Positions 36,785 to 45,066 of a DNA stretch of 64,000 nt are shown piece after piece. The notes beneath the pieces are model-generated. The model was given only the letters and a program-made list of their open reading frames with translations. It did not search any database and had not been told where the DNA came from. A program made the translations under genes and the position numbers. The stretch lies in contig CAQIBN010000001.1 of the NCBI GenBank assembly GCA_948805675.1, forward strand, positions 296,984 to 360,983, written 5' to 3'. Source of the DNA: an uncultured Clostridia bacterium (lineage in GTDB: Bacteria; Bacillota; Clostridia; TANB77; CAG-508). Every line of letters begins with the position of its first letter. The first letter of the stretch is position 1.

Positions 36785-38260
36785 ATGCAAGTATATTTTA
36801 CAGATGTTTTTTATATAGATGAAAAGGTATTAGATGAATATGGTGCATACAATATTTCTTTAATAAATGATATGCCACTATTTGTAGATCCATTTTTATT
36901 ATTTTATAGTACAAAAGAAGAATATAAGAAGTTACATGATGATATTATAAAATATATTATATTTTTAAAAAATAAGTCTATAATACCATTAAGTGCAACA
37001 CAGTTAAAAGCATGGTATATGTTTCCAGAGCAAAAACAAAATTGGTTAGGATATAGTATGTCAGGAAATTCTGGAAGTGGTTTAGGAAAAGAATTTGCAG
37101 ATAATTTAAAATATGTGCTGAAAGAGAAATTTAATGATTTTGGAGATGAAAAAATATCACAAGGTTCGCATTTAGAAAAATTGTGCCTAATTAATGAAGG
37201 AGTAGGTAAAGATAATATTAGTGATTTTACAGTTAATCTAATAAAAGGTTTTTTATTAGATTATACAGAAAAATTTGCAAAGTTATATTTAGATGAAAAT
37301 CAATGTAAAACATTTTGGATTGAAAAGAATAATTTTAATTATGAAACAGAAATATGGGAAAGGAGACAATATTATTTACCATGTTATAATAATGATTATA
37401 TAATTCTTACTCCTAAAGATATTTTGACTAGAGAATGTTCATGGATTAATAAAGAAGATATGTATAAAAGATTTGAACATTTACCATTTTCAATAGATAA
37501 TGATATTTTAAGAATGCAAATCAATCAATACTTTGAAAGTCAATTAAATATTCAGGATAAGAAAAAGAAACCAACTAAAGAAGAAAAAAATAAGGCGATA
37601 TTAAATACAATAAAACAATATCCAGAAATTTTAGACTATTATATTAAAGAAAAAGAAGCAGATGGTAAAAATGCTATTGATTTTAGTGAAGAAAAAGTAG
37701 AAAATACTGAAATAATATTGATTAATAATACAAAAGATTTAATAAAGTATTTAAACAATAATACAAAATTTTATGAAGAAAGTAACAAAACAGCATATCA
37801 AGAAGCATTTGATAGGGTTAAATATTTAAAAGATTCTATTGAAAATAACGATTGTTATAAATTATTCTATAATGGTGATGAACCTATAGGAAAAGAAAAG
37901 GATTTACAATTGATGTTTAGATTAGTATGCTATGGTTCTTCATTTGATATAAATAGTGAGGTAAATAATGGGAGAGGACCTGTAGATTATAAAATTTCAC
38001 AAGGTGCTTTTGATAGTTCGTTAATTGAGTTCAAATTAGCCAAAAGCTCGAAATTAAAACAAAATTTAAAGAAACAATTAGAGATATATAAAAAGGCAAA
38101 CAATACAGAATATGGTATAAAGGTTATAATATATTTTACAGAAGACGAATATAAGAAAGTTAATAGTGTATTAGAAGAATTAGAATTAACAGATGATCCA
38201 AATACAATTTTAATAGATGCAAGGAAAGATAACAAAATATCAGCATCTAATGAAAAATAA
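36785..38260 (+). CDS. Putative PD-(D/E)XK nuclease-like protein
   Basis: A 491-residue protein. The N-terminal 250 residues are unrecognised. The C-terminal region (residues 370-470) has GRGPVDYKISQGAFDSSLIEFKLAKSSKLKQ, which fits a D-x(n)-E-x-K nuclease core, followed by helices. It has GGGGC before the ATG and is followed 16 bases later by the YhcG-type nuclease, so they probably form one unit. Position on an accessory block next to another nuclease suggests defence or DNA processing, but that is inference. Confidence 0.65.
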   Translation: MQVYFTDVFYIDEKVLDEYGAYNISLINDMPLFVDPFLLFYSTKEEYKKLHDDIIKYIIFLKNKSIIPLSATQLKAWYMFPEQKQNWLGYSMSGNSGSGLGKEFADNLKYVLKEKFNDFGDEKISQGSHLEKLCLINEGVGKDNISDFTVNLIKGFLLDYTEKFAKLYLDENQCKTFWIEKNNFNYETEIWERRQYYLPCYNNDYIILTPKDILTRECSWINKEDMYKRFEHLPFSIDNDILRMQINQYFESQLNIQDKKKKPTKEEKNKAILNTIKQYPEILDYYIKEKEADGKNAIDFSEEKVENTEIILINNTKDLIKYLNNNTKFYEESNKTAYQEAFDRVKYLKDSIENNDCYKLFYNGDEPIGKEKDLQLMFRLVCYGSSFDINSEVNNGRGPVDYKISQGAFDSSLIEFKLAKSSKLKQNLKKQLEIYKKANNTEYGIKVIIYFTEDEYKKVNSVLEELELTDDPNTILIDARKDNKISASNEK

Positions 38261-38276
38261 TAAAAGGAGGAACTTT

Positions 38277-39305
38277 ATGAGTGATAACCAAATAACAATA
38301 CAACCAGAAGAATCATATAAGATAATTAGAAATAGCGTATTAACTGCACAAGCAAAAGTATATACAGTAGTAAATTCAGCAATGGTACAAGCATATTGGG
38401 AGATAGGGCAAGAAATACACAAAGCATGTGGAGAAAATGACAGAGCAGAATATGGTAAGAAGTTATTACAATATTTATCAGAACAATTAACAAAAGAATT
38501 TGGAAAAGGCTTTACAGTTACAAATTTAAAATATATGAGACAATTTTATCGTGCTTTTCCAATTCGCCACACACTGTGTGACGAATTGAGTTGGTCGCAT
38601 TATAGACTATTAATGAGAATTGAAGATGAAAAAGCAAGGGGATTTTACTTAGAGGAAAGTGTAAAATCTGGATGGAGTGTTCGACAATTAGAAAGGCAAA
38701 TAGGAACATTCTATTACGAAAGATTATTAGCAAGTCAAGATAAAGAAAGTGTTGCCAATGAAATCGGATTACCAGAGAAAGTAGAACCTAAAAATATTAT
38801 AAGAGATCCTTATGTATTAGAATTTTTAGGGTTAGAAGGAAATACAAGCTTTTATGAAAAAGATTTAGAACAAGCGATAATAGACCATTTACAAAAATTT
38901 TTACTAGAACTAGGAAGAGGTTTTTCATTTGTGGCAAGACAACAAAAAATAACTTTTGATGGCAGACATTTCTTTATAGATTTAGTCTTTTACAACTATA
39001 TATTAAAATGCTTTGTAATAATAGATTTGAAATTAGGAGATTTAACACATCAAGATTTAGGACAAATGCAAATGTATGTAAATTACTATACAAGAGAAAT
39101 GATGAATGACGGAGATAATCCACCAATAGGAATTGTACTTTGTGCGGATAAAAGTGACCAAGTTGTAAAATATACTTTACCAGAAGATAATAATCAGGTA
39201 TTTGCTTCAAAATATAAATTATATTTACCAACAGAAGAAGAATTTAAGAAAGAATTAAATTTAGATAATTATGTAAAAAAAGACATAGAAGAAAGCGATA
39301 AGTAA
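38277..39305 (+). CDS. YhcG/DUF1016 family PD-(D/E)XK nuclease-like protein
   Basis: A 342-residue member of the YhcG family. The DUF1016 N-terminal domain has VQAYWEIGQEIHKAC, LKYMRQFYRAFP, ELSWSHYRLLMRI and WSVRQLERQI. The C-terminal nuclease domain has FDGRHFFIDLVFYN and IIDLKLGDLTHQDLGQMQMYVNYY. AAAGGAGG is eight bases before the ATG. Such proteins are common in genomic islands and beside restriction systems. A near-perfect palindrome lies inside the coding sequence at about 38562-38590 (CAATTCG, CACACA, TGTGTG, CGAATTG). Confidence 0.9.
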   Translation: MSDNQITIQPEESYKIIRNSVLTAQAKVYTVVNSAMVQAYWEIGQEIHKACGENDRAEYGKKLLQYLSEQLTKEFGKGFTVTNLKYMRQFYRAFPIRHTLCDELSWSHYRLLMRIEDEKARGFYLEESVKSGWSVRQLERQIGTFYYERLLASQDKESVANEIGLPEKVEPKNIIRDPYVLEFLGLEGNTSFYEKDLEQAIIDHLQKFLLELGRGFSFVARQQKITFDGRHFFIDLVFYNYILKCFVIIDLKLGDLTHQDLGQMQMYVNYYTREMMNDGDNPPIGIVLCADKSDQVVKYTLPEDNNQVFASKYKLYLPTEEEFKKELNLDNYVKKDIEESDK

Positions 39306-39336
39306 AAATATTGCATTAGATGAGGAGTATAAAATA

Positions 39337-39948
39337 ATGAATATAGGAATCGATATAGATAATACAATAACAGAAGTTCAAGAAGAACTAAACAATGCAG
39401 CTTATGAATATGCAATAAAACTAGGCAAGAATATTAAAAATGCTGATAATCCTTTTGAAGATATAAAAAATAATGGAGATACATATAAAAAGAAATTTGA
39501 ATTTTCTTATGATGAACTAAAATATTTTCTAAAGAATATTCAAGAAGAAATTACTAATAAGGCAAAGCCTAGAGATAATGCAGTAAAAATAATTAATAGA
39601 TTAAGAAAAGAAGGTTATAAAATAATTATAATAACAGCAAGAGATAGTGAGTTTCATGATGATCCATATCTTTTAAGCAAGAATTGGTTAGATAAAAACA
39701 ATATAGAATATGACAAATTAATAGTAAATGCTAGAGAAAAAGGAATAGTATGTAAAAATGAAAATATAGATTTATTTATAGATGACCAATTAAATAATTG
39801 TTTAGATGTTTCAAAAGAAGGAATAAAAGTAATAAGGATTAGTAATGAAATTTGCAATAATAAAGATATAGTTGATTTAAATAATTGGACAAAAATATAT
39901 GAATATATAGGAGAATTAAACGAAAAAGATGAAGAAAGTAAAAGATGA
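39337..39948 (+). CDS. HAD-superfamily phosphatase, 5'-nucleotidase-like
   Basis: A 203-residue protein with the HAD nucleophile motif DIDNTIT (D-x-D-x-T), motif II in IIIITAR and a motif III/IV region IDLFIDDQLNN. It resembles the 5'(3')-deoxyribonucleotidase-like YqfW group. The cytoplasmic substrate is probably a nucleotide or sugar phosphate. GAGGAG lies before the ATG. It overlaps the next gene by 20 bases, forming a three-gene operon with a permease and a 2H phosphoesterase. Confidence 0.85.
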   Translation: MNIGIDIDNTITEVQEELNNAAYEYAIKLGKNIKNADNPFEDIKNNGDTYKKKFEFSYDELKYFLKNIQEEITNKAKPRDNAVKIINRLRKEGYKIIIITARDSEFHDDPYLLSKNWLDKNNIEYDKLIVNAREKGIVCKNENIDLFIDDQLNNCLDVSKEGIKVIRISNEICNNKDIVDLNNWTKIYEYIGELNEKDEESKR

Positions 39949-41113
39949 AAATAAAATATTAATAATGTTAGCCTTTTTTAGTATATCAATTGGACTATGG
40001 GGAAACTTTAGGCAACTTTGGTTACAAGATAATAGTTTCTCTGTAACACAGATAAGCAATATTATAAGTATAGGAACTTTTATAAGTGTTATAGGAATAG
40101 CTTTAATTGGAAAATATGTAACATTAAATAAACTAAAAAATACATTAACTTTTATTTTAATTATAAAATTTATTAATATGTTAGCATTATATTATTTGAA
40201 TGGAACCAATAAAGCGGAATTGATAAATCTAAGTATAGTAGTAGATATAATAATGGAATATATAATCATAACAAGTATATATCCACTAATAACTACAATA
40301 GTAAAGAGTGATACAATATATAGTAAAAGAAAATTAACAGAATACTTATTTAGAGATATAGGAATTTTATTTGGTGGAATATTTATAGGTAAAAGTATTG
40401 CAGGAATATTAGTAAACTATAATACTTGCTTAATAATATCAAATATATTTTTAGTAATTTCAATAGTTACTATGATGAATATAAAAATCAATCACACAGA
40501 AGAAAAACAAAAGAAAAAGGATTCAATGTTTAAGTACATATTAAAAAGTAAAATATTGTCATTATATTTATTAGATATGTTCGTGGGAACGATAGCAATG
40601 TCAACAGCCTTAGGATTAAAAATGTTAACATTAACTAATTATTTTGCTTTTTCTGATAGTATTGCAACAAACTATTTATTGATTGTTGGTTTAATCGCAG
40701 ATGGAATAGGAATATTAGTACTTAAATATTTAACACCTAAAAATGACTATCTTACAATAACAATAAAATTTGGGATAAGATTTATGGGATATGTAATTGC
40801 TTTTATATCTAACAATATAATGATAACTTTAATAGCAATAACATGGTCACTTCTTATTTCAACTGCATATGAGAATATATGTGATGGAGTATATATAAAT
40901 CGTGTAGAAAACGAGCATCAATTATCATTTGCCAATATAAGATATATAATAAGATTTTTAGGCGAAGCAATAGGAGTCTTCTTTTGTGGAATAATGTACG
41001 AAATAGGAATTAAATACATGTTTGGATTGTCTGCAATATTTATGATTTTTCAAATAGGACTAGCATATTATTTAATTCATTTAAGAAGGGTGGAAAAAAT
41101 ACAGAATGAGTAA
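39929..41113 (+). CDS. Major facilitator superfamily permease
   Basis: A 394-residue protein with about twelve hydrophobic segments. GLWGNFRQLWLQDNSFSVTQIS in the first loop and FLGEAIGVFFCGIMYEIG near the end are the visible features. The likely role is efflux or uptake of a small molecule; no substrate is evident. It overlaps the HAD gene at its start and the 2H phosphoesterase gene at its end. Two related MFS genes in this window (32152 and 48812) are dead, so this is the surviving intact one. Confidence 0.8.
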   Translation: MKKVKDENKILIMLAFFSISIGLWGNFRQLWLQDNSFSVTQISNIISIGTFISVIGIALIGKYVTLNKLKNTLTFILIIKFINMLALYYLNGTNKAELINLSIVVDIIMEYIIITSIYPLITTIVKSDTIYSKRKLTEYLFRDIGILFGGIFIGKSIAGILVNYNTCLIISNIFLVISIVTMMNIKINHTEEKQKKKDSMFKYILKSKILSLYLLDMFVGTIAMSTALGLKMLTLTNYFAFSDSIATNYLLIVGLIADGIGILVLKYLTPKNDYLTITIKFGIRFMGYVIAFISNNIMITLIAITWSLLISTAYENICDGVYINRVENEHQLSFANIRYIIRFLGEAIGVFFCGIMYEIGIKYMFGLSAIFMIFQIGLAYYLIHLRRVEKIQNE

Positions 41114-41654
41114 GAGAATAACTTTAATAAGTTTTATAGGAAATAATGAAATTAAAAAAGTTGAACAATTAATGAGTAATATAAAAGAAAATACTTGTAA
41201 AGTACCATATGGAATTAATGATGAAAAAAGATATGAAATAGATAATTTACCTTATCATTTTACGATTTTTGCTACTAATAAGGAAAATCAGGACAAAATA
41301 TTAGAAATAGCAGAAAGAATAAATATTGATAAAATACAATTAAAAGTAAATGATATAAAAATTATGAATGCAAGATATGATAGTTATTGTTTATACTTAT
41401 CAATAGAGGAAAATAAACAGATTAAAGAACTGCAAGGTATATTTTACAAGAAGTTTCCACAAGAAAAATATAATCCAGATGATTTTGTTTTTCATATGAC
41501 TTTAGATATTGATAAAGATTATAATAAAATTTTAAATTTACAAAAAACATTAAAAGAAAATTTTAAACCATTTTTCTTGGAATTTGATACTTTAGCATTA
41601 TTTGATTATCCAGGAGAAATGATAGAATTAATAAATCCTACACATAAATTGTAA
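41106..41654 (+). CDS. 2H phosphoesterase, 2'-5' RNA ligase-like
   Basis: A 182-residue protein with the two HxT/S motifs of the 2H family: LPYHFTIFAT (about residue 55) and FVFHMTLDID (about residue 132). These enzymes hydrolyse cyclic phosphates or 2'-5' linkages. It starts eight bases before the end of the MFS gene, so it is translationally coupled. A strong terminator follows. Confidence 0.8.
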   Translation: MSKRITLISFIGNNEIKKVEQLMSNIKENTCKVPYGINDEKRYEIDNLPYHFTIFATNKENQDKILEIAERINIDKIQLKVNDIKIMNARYDSYCLYLSIEENKQIKELQGIFYKKFPQEKYNPDDFVFHMTLDIDKDYNKILNLQKTLKENFKPFFLEFDTLALFDYPGEMIELINPTHKL

Positions 41655-41665
41655 TGCGTTTTATA

Positions 41666-41719
41666 AAAATAAGTCAAGGTTAAAATGAATGTGCTGTCGC
41701 ACAACCTTGACTTATTTTT
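41666..41719 (+). terminator. Rho-independent terminator
   Basis: AAATAAGTCAAGGTT pairs with AACCTTGACTTATTT and ends in T residues. Confidence 0.9.
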
Positions 41720-41937
41720 AAAAGTTCATTATTTTTCAGTTAAGGGATTTAAGGATAATCATATTTAATTAAGTAGACATAAGTAACATTAAAACAGAAA
41801 ATACCTCATTAAAAATGAGGGCAGGAAAGCATGTTTAACACAATGCCTATACACATTGAAGGACAAGCCTTCAAGAGTTAATAAAGAAACAAAAATTTTA
41901 AGCGAATATGATGCAGAAATTCACTCGGTGAACTAGC

Positions 41938-42187
41938 TCAAACTAGCTATTCTTCGTTAAGATTGAAAATGGTGAACCAAAAATTTAAAAAAGTTCACTT
42001 ATTTTAGGCAAAAGTTCACCGAGTGTACTTGAATTTAATAAAATATTTTAGATTTAGTTCACCAAGTGTACTTAACTTTTAGAAAAAAGTTCATTTAGTG
42101 AATATGAAGAAAAATAAAATTTTCAAGTATACTTAGTGAACTTATAATTTTAGATTATTTAAGTATTGGTTCACTTAGTGTACTTAT
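41938..42187. repeat. Dyad-symmetric iterons
   Basis: Near-palindromic repeats of the form AAGTTCACyNAGTGTACTT occur at about 41938, 42012, 42056, 42088, 42125 and 42169, with half sites at 41971 and 41991. Spacing is 30-45 bases. The DNA has no ORF. Such arrays usually bind a dimeric HTH protein, such as a replication initiator or element repressor. The rest of the gap 41720-42362 shows only a small hairpin (CCTCATT/AATGAGG near 41805) and the promoter and terminator listed next. Confidence 0.7.
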
Positions 42188-42241
42188 AAAATTAGATATG
42201 AAAATTATATCAAAAATAGAAAAGAGGGAACAAAAAGGGAA

Positions 42242-42270
42242 TTGATTTTATAAAACTGCGATAATATAAT
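42242..42270 (+). promoter_or_regulatory. Promoter before a short terminated transcript
   Basis: TTGATT, 17 bp, TATAAT, immediately followed by the terminator at 42280-42336. Confidence 0.75.
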
Positions 42271-42279
42271 GATAGCATG

Positions 42280-42336
42280 AAAAAGAAAGAGCAAAGAGAT
42301 TAGATTAAAAACTAATTTCTCTGCTCTTTTTCTTTT
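42280..42336 (+). terminator. Strong terminator in the leader, attenuator-like
   Basis: AAAGAGCA, AGAGATTAG pair with CTAATTTCTCT, GCTCTTT and end in T residues. Because it lies only about ten bases after the expected transcript start and before a good ribosome-binding site, it could attenuate the element genes or define a small RNA. Confidence 0.8.
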
Positions 42337-42362
42337 CAAATTTAAAGAAAAGGAGAAATTTC

Positions 42363-42539
42363 ATGCTACATGATTATGAGATAGAAGTTAATAACTCTAA
42401 CAATTTAAAAGATAATACTATGCTAGATTGTAGCATGGAATTATCACTCTTAAATAATTTGTTTAGAGAAAACTTAATAGCAGAAGCAGAATATACAGAA
42501 ACAAAAAGAAAAATTTTAAAAGATTACAAACTTTTATAA
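42363..42539 (+). CDS. Small SHOCT-like protein of a conjugative element
   Basis: A 58-residue protein ending LLNNLFRENLIAEAEYTETKRKILKDYKLL, a SHOCT-like short helix pair that commonly precedes serine recombinase genes on clostridial integrative elements. GGAGAAATTTC precedes the ATG. The recombinase N-terminus starts 72 bases later, in keeping with that arrangement. Confidence 0.7.
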   Translation: MLHDYEIEVNNSNNLKDNTMLDCSMELSLLNNLFRENLIAEAEYTETKRKILKDYKLL

Positions 42540-42611
42540 TTTCAATTTACTTTTTACTTAAAAAATGATATAAAATTATTAAGTTTTATCTCTAGGCGGA
42601 ACGGGGGTATA

Positions 42612-43538
42612 ATGGAAATTCAAGTTATAGAGAAAACAAACGGAAGAATCAACAGAGTAACAGGAACAACAATTAAAGAAAGGCTAAGAGTATGTGCCTA
42701 TTGCAGAGTAAGCACAGACAACGAAGAACAATTAAATAGTTATCAATCACAATTAAAGTATTACGATGAAAAAATAAATAGTTGTTCACCATACAATGTT
42801 AAAAACTTGTTTGATGTCTATAAAAAAGTTTTAGAAGTTGGAGCAGCAAGATGGAGAGTATTCGATTTAGGATTTCAAGGTGATTTTGTAGACAAGAAGC
42901 AAAAGTTTAATCTTGAGTCATATTATTATGATTTGATTCAATCAACAAGGAAGATTTTGCAAGATTATCTTGCAAATAATCGCAAAGATGTTCTTGAGAT
43001 GGAGATTAATAATATTTTTAGAACAGCTTTTTTGGACATGAGAGAAGAAGATTATATCAAATTTGATTTAACCAAAGAGCTAAACTTAAGACTTAACTTT
43101 TCACCATGTGATTATATTGCTAGTCATCAGTTATCTATTAGAAGTAATGGGATAGGTACACTTTGTCAATATTTTCACAATCCAATCTTTGATTACAAAC
43201 AAGCAGGGCTTGATGTTTCTAAAGCTTTGGAGAATAGAATTCCTTTTGAAGAAGACGAAATTACAATGGGAGATTTACAATACTGTAGTAAATGTAAGTA
43301 TTGTATGGTATGTAATAGTGGCTGTCGTTCAAGGGCATTATTTTTAACGGGCGATATACATGATGCTGATCCTGGGGCATGTTATTTACATCAATTGGTG
43401 CATAGGGAAATTATGAGTATGTTACCAAATTATGTTCAAAGTATCTATGAGGGATATATTAATCCAAATGGATTAGAGCCTAAATACAATACAGAAGATT
43501 TCAAGAGATTTCTTAAGGAGAAGGGATACAATGCGTAA
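42612..43538 (+). CDS. Chimera: serine recombinase N-terminus fused to a radical-SAM SPASM C-terminus
   Basis: A 308-residue frame. Residues 1-57 are the start of a large serine recombinase (RLRVCAYCRVSTDNEEQLNSYQSQL, with the catalytic Ser in YCRVSTD). From about residue 58 (base 42780) it changes to the C-terminal half of a radical-SAM peptide-maturase-like protein with SPASM cysteines (CDYIASHQ; LQYCSKCKYCMVCNSGCRSRAL; GACYLH). The recombinase catalytic remainder and the radical-SAM CxxxCxxC core are both missing, so neither activity can remain. It looks like an illegitimate recombination junction or an assembly join. Confidence 0.8.
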   Translation: MEIQVIEKTNGRINRVTGTTIKERLRVCAYCRVSTDNEEQLNSYQSQLKYYDEKINSCSPYNVKNLFDVYKKVLEVGAARWRVFDLGFQGDFVDKKQKFNLESYYYDLIQSTRKILQDYLANNRKDVLEMEINNIFRTAFLDMREEDYIKFDLTKELNLRLNFSPCDYIASHQLSIRSNGIGTLCQYFHNPIFDYKQAGLDVSKALENRIPFEEDEITMGDLQYCSKCKYCMVCNSGCRSRALFLTGDIHDADPGACYLHQLVHREIMSMLPNYVQSIYEGYINPNGLEPKYNTEDFKRFLKEKGYNA

Positions 43539-44304
43539 TATAGGCTATAGGATACGGTTACCAACAAAATTAAATGAGCAAGAGGAGTTCATTAGTCGTT
43601 ATTCATGTTATTTTAATACTTTTGAAGTAAAGGTTAAAGATAATATTATCTGTACATCTTGTATAAAAAATATTGTTATGTTAACAAAAAGGTATTTAAT
43701 AACAGTACCATCATTTCACATAATTAAAGATGCATTATATAATCAAATATCTTTAGAAAAGAGCAAAATATTCATTAAAACTTTAAAAGAAATAGAAAGT
43801 GATTTGCCTATTTTTTTAGTAACTCACTATCTGCCTAAAAAAGTTTATAATAGTGAGTTATCAAAAGAAATTAACAACTCAAACTTTATATTAGCTCTTG
43901 AAAATATTGAGGTAAATGAAGATATATTAGATTATTTAGATGGTTTAAAATGTACAGCTACGATTCTAGGAGCTAAAGTTTGTCTTGATATAGGTCATTT
44001 ATTATTTAGTATTTCTAAATGCAAAGAAAATGAAACACAGATATTAGGGAAAATTGCAAATGATACTTGGTGGAAAGAAAATGTTGTAGAGATTCATTTA
44101 CATGATTTTGATTTACAAGGTTGTCATTTAAATATTGGAAAAGGTAACATTGATTTTAGATTAATAGCACCTTTCATTAATCTTTTTCCTAATGTTTCTA
44201 TTATCCTAGAAACAACGATAGATGACCTAAGTGTGCAAGGTATAGCAGAAGTTGAAACGTTGATAGAGGAGTTAGCTAAATATGACAATATGCGAAATTT
44301 TTGA
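43531..44304 (+). CDS. Xylose-isomerase-like TIM barrel protein
   Basis: A 257-residue sugar phosphate isomerase/epimerase-like protein with the metal-site motifs ALENIE, CLDIGHLL, EIHLHDFD and ILETT. It overlaps the chimeric radical-SAM gene by eight bases and the GNAT gene by 23, so the three were one operon. It carries an in-frame CGG (43555) within its ninth codon without a frame break, and its base composition is less AT-rich; both indicate foreign origin. If CGG causes a shift in this host, the product would stop after five more codons. The substrate is unknown. Confidence 0.75.
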   Translation: MRNIGYRIRLPTKLNEQEEFISRYSCYFNTFEVKVKDNIICTSCIKNIVMLTKRYLITVPSFHIIKDALYNQISLEKSKIFIKTLKEIESDLPIFLVTHYLPKKVYNSELSKEINNSNFILALENIEVNEDILDYLDGLKCTATILGAKVCLDIGHLLFSISKCKENETQILGKIANDTWWKENVVEIHLHDFDLQGCHLNIGKGNIDFRLIAPFINLFPNVSIILETTIDDLSVQGIAEVETLIEELAKYDNMRNF

Positions 44305-44968
44305 CATTGAGCAAATTGCACCTTTACATCAATTAGTGTATGGAAAGTCATTTCCATATGAGAGTTACAATAAAAAGGTAAAAGAACATCATGTTTATCT
44401 GTATGCATATTATGAAGAAGAAAGCATTATTGGATATAGCATTGTTATTGACCAAGCAGAAGAAAGAAATTTATATGCTTGGTATGGTGGACTTTTACCA
44501 GAATATCAAGGAAATGGTACTACTACTAAATTCTTTGACATTATGGTTAGGCGAGCTAGAGACTTAAATTATGGGTCAATTACACTAGCAAGTACTAATT
44601 GTAGACCTCATATGCTCAGATTAGCCATAAAGTACGGATTTGATATCTATGATATAAAAAAACGTGACTATGGTGAAGGTAATAAAATTTACTTCCGTTT
44701 TTCTGTACTACCAGATACTAAATTGACGATTAGGTTGCATGATGGAGAAAATATACTAAGACAGGTTGATGTCGAACGTATTTTAGTCTCTGCATATAAA
44801 AATAACTGTAGAGAGATAACTTTTGAGGATGTACAAGACAAGAATGATGAAAACATTATTAGGTATGCTATAAAGTACTGTAATAGCTTCATTCACAAGC
44901 CAGTTCTGATTATAAATACTACTAACCAAGATTTACAACAGGAAATTTCTAAATATAATAAAAAATAG
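44282..44968 (+). CDS. GNAT acetyltransferase with C-terminal extension
   Basis: A 228-residue protein. Residues 1-140 are a GNAT domain with the acetyl-CoA loop GLLPEYQGNGTTTKFFD and LASTNCRPHMLRLAIKYGF. Residues 145-228 (LTIRLHDGENILRQVDVERIL; EITFEDVQDKNDENIIRYA) are an extra alpha/beta domain I do not recognise. Together with the SPASM protein and the TIM barrel it may come from a peptide- or sugar-modifying cluster whose first genes were lost in the fusion upstream. A terminator follows. Confidence 0.75.
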   Translation: MTICEIFDIEQIAPLHQLVYGKSFPYESYNKKVKEHHVYLYAYYEEESIIGYSIVIDQAEERNLYAWYGGLLPEYQGNGTTTKFFDIMVRRARDLNYGSITLASTNCRPHMLRLAIKYGFDIYDIKKRDYGEGNKIYFRFSVLPDTKLTIRLHDGENILRQVDVERILVSAYKNNCREITFEDVQDKNDENIIRYAIKYCNSFIHKPVLIINTTNQDLQQEISKYNKK

Positions 44969-44989
44969 CAATAATTGTTAGAGGTTTTC

Positions 44990-45033
44990 GCAAGGAGTGA
45001 TATAATAATTTATATCGCTTCTTGCCTTTTTTC
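44990..45033 (+). terminator. Rho-independent terminator
   Basis: GCAAGGAGTGATATA pairs with TATATCGCTTCTTGC, followed by CTTTTTTC. Confidence 0.9.
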
Positions 45034-45066
45034 TTGTTAATTGCTATAATAATTTCGGTGAAGAAA

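Noticed and set aside
41938..42187. CRISPR array
   Set aside because: Repeats are short, dyad-symmetric and unevenly spaced, spacers are AT-rich without unique character, and no cas gene is present.
43555..43557. A CGG shift site in the TIM-barrel gene
   Set aside because: Skipping C leads to a stop five codons later; the unshifted frame is the conserved protein.
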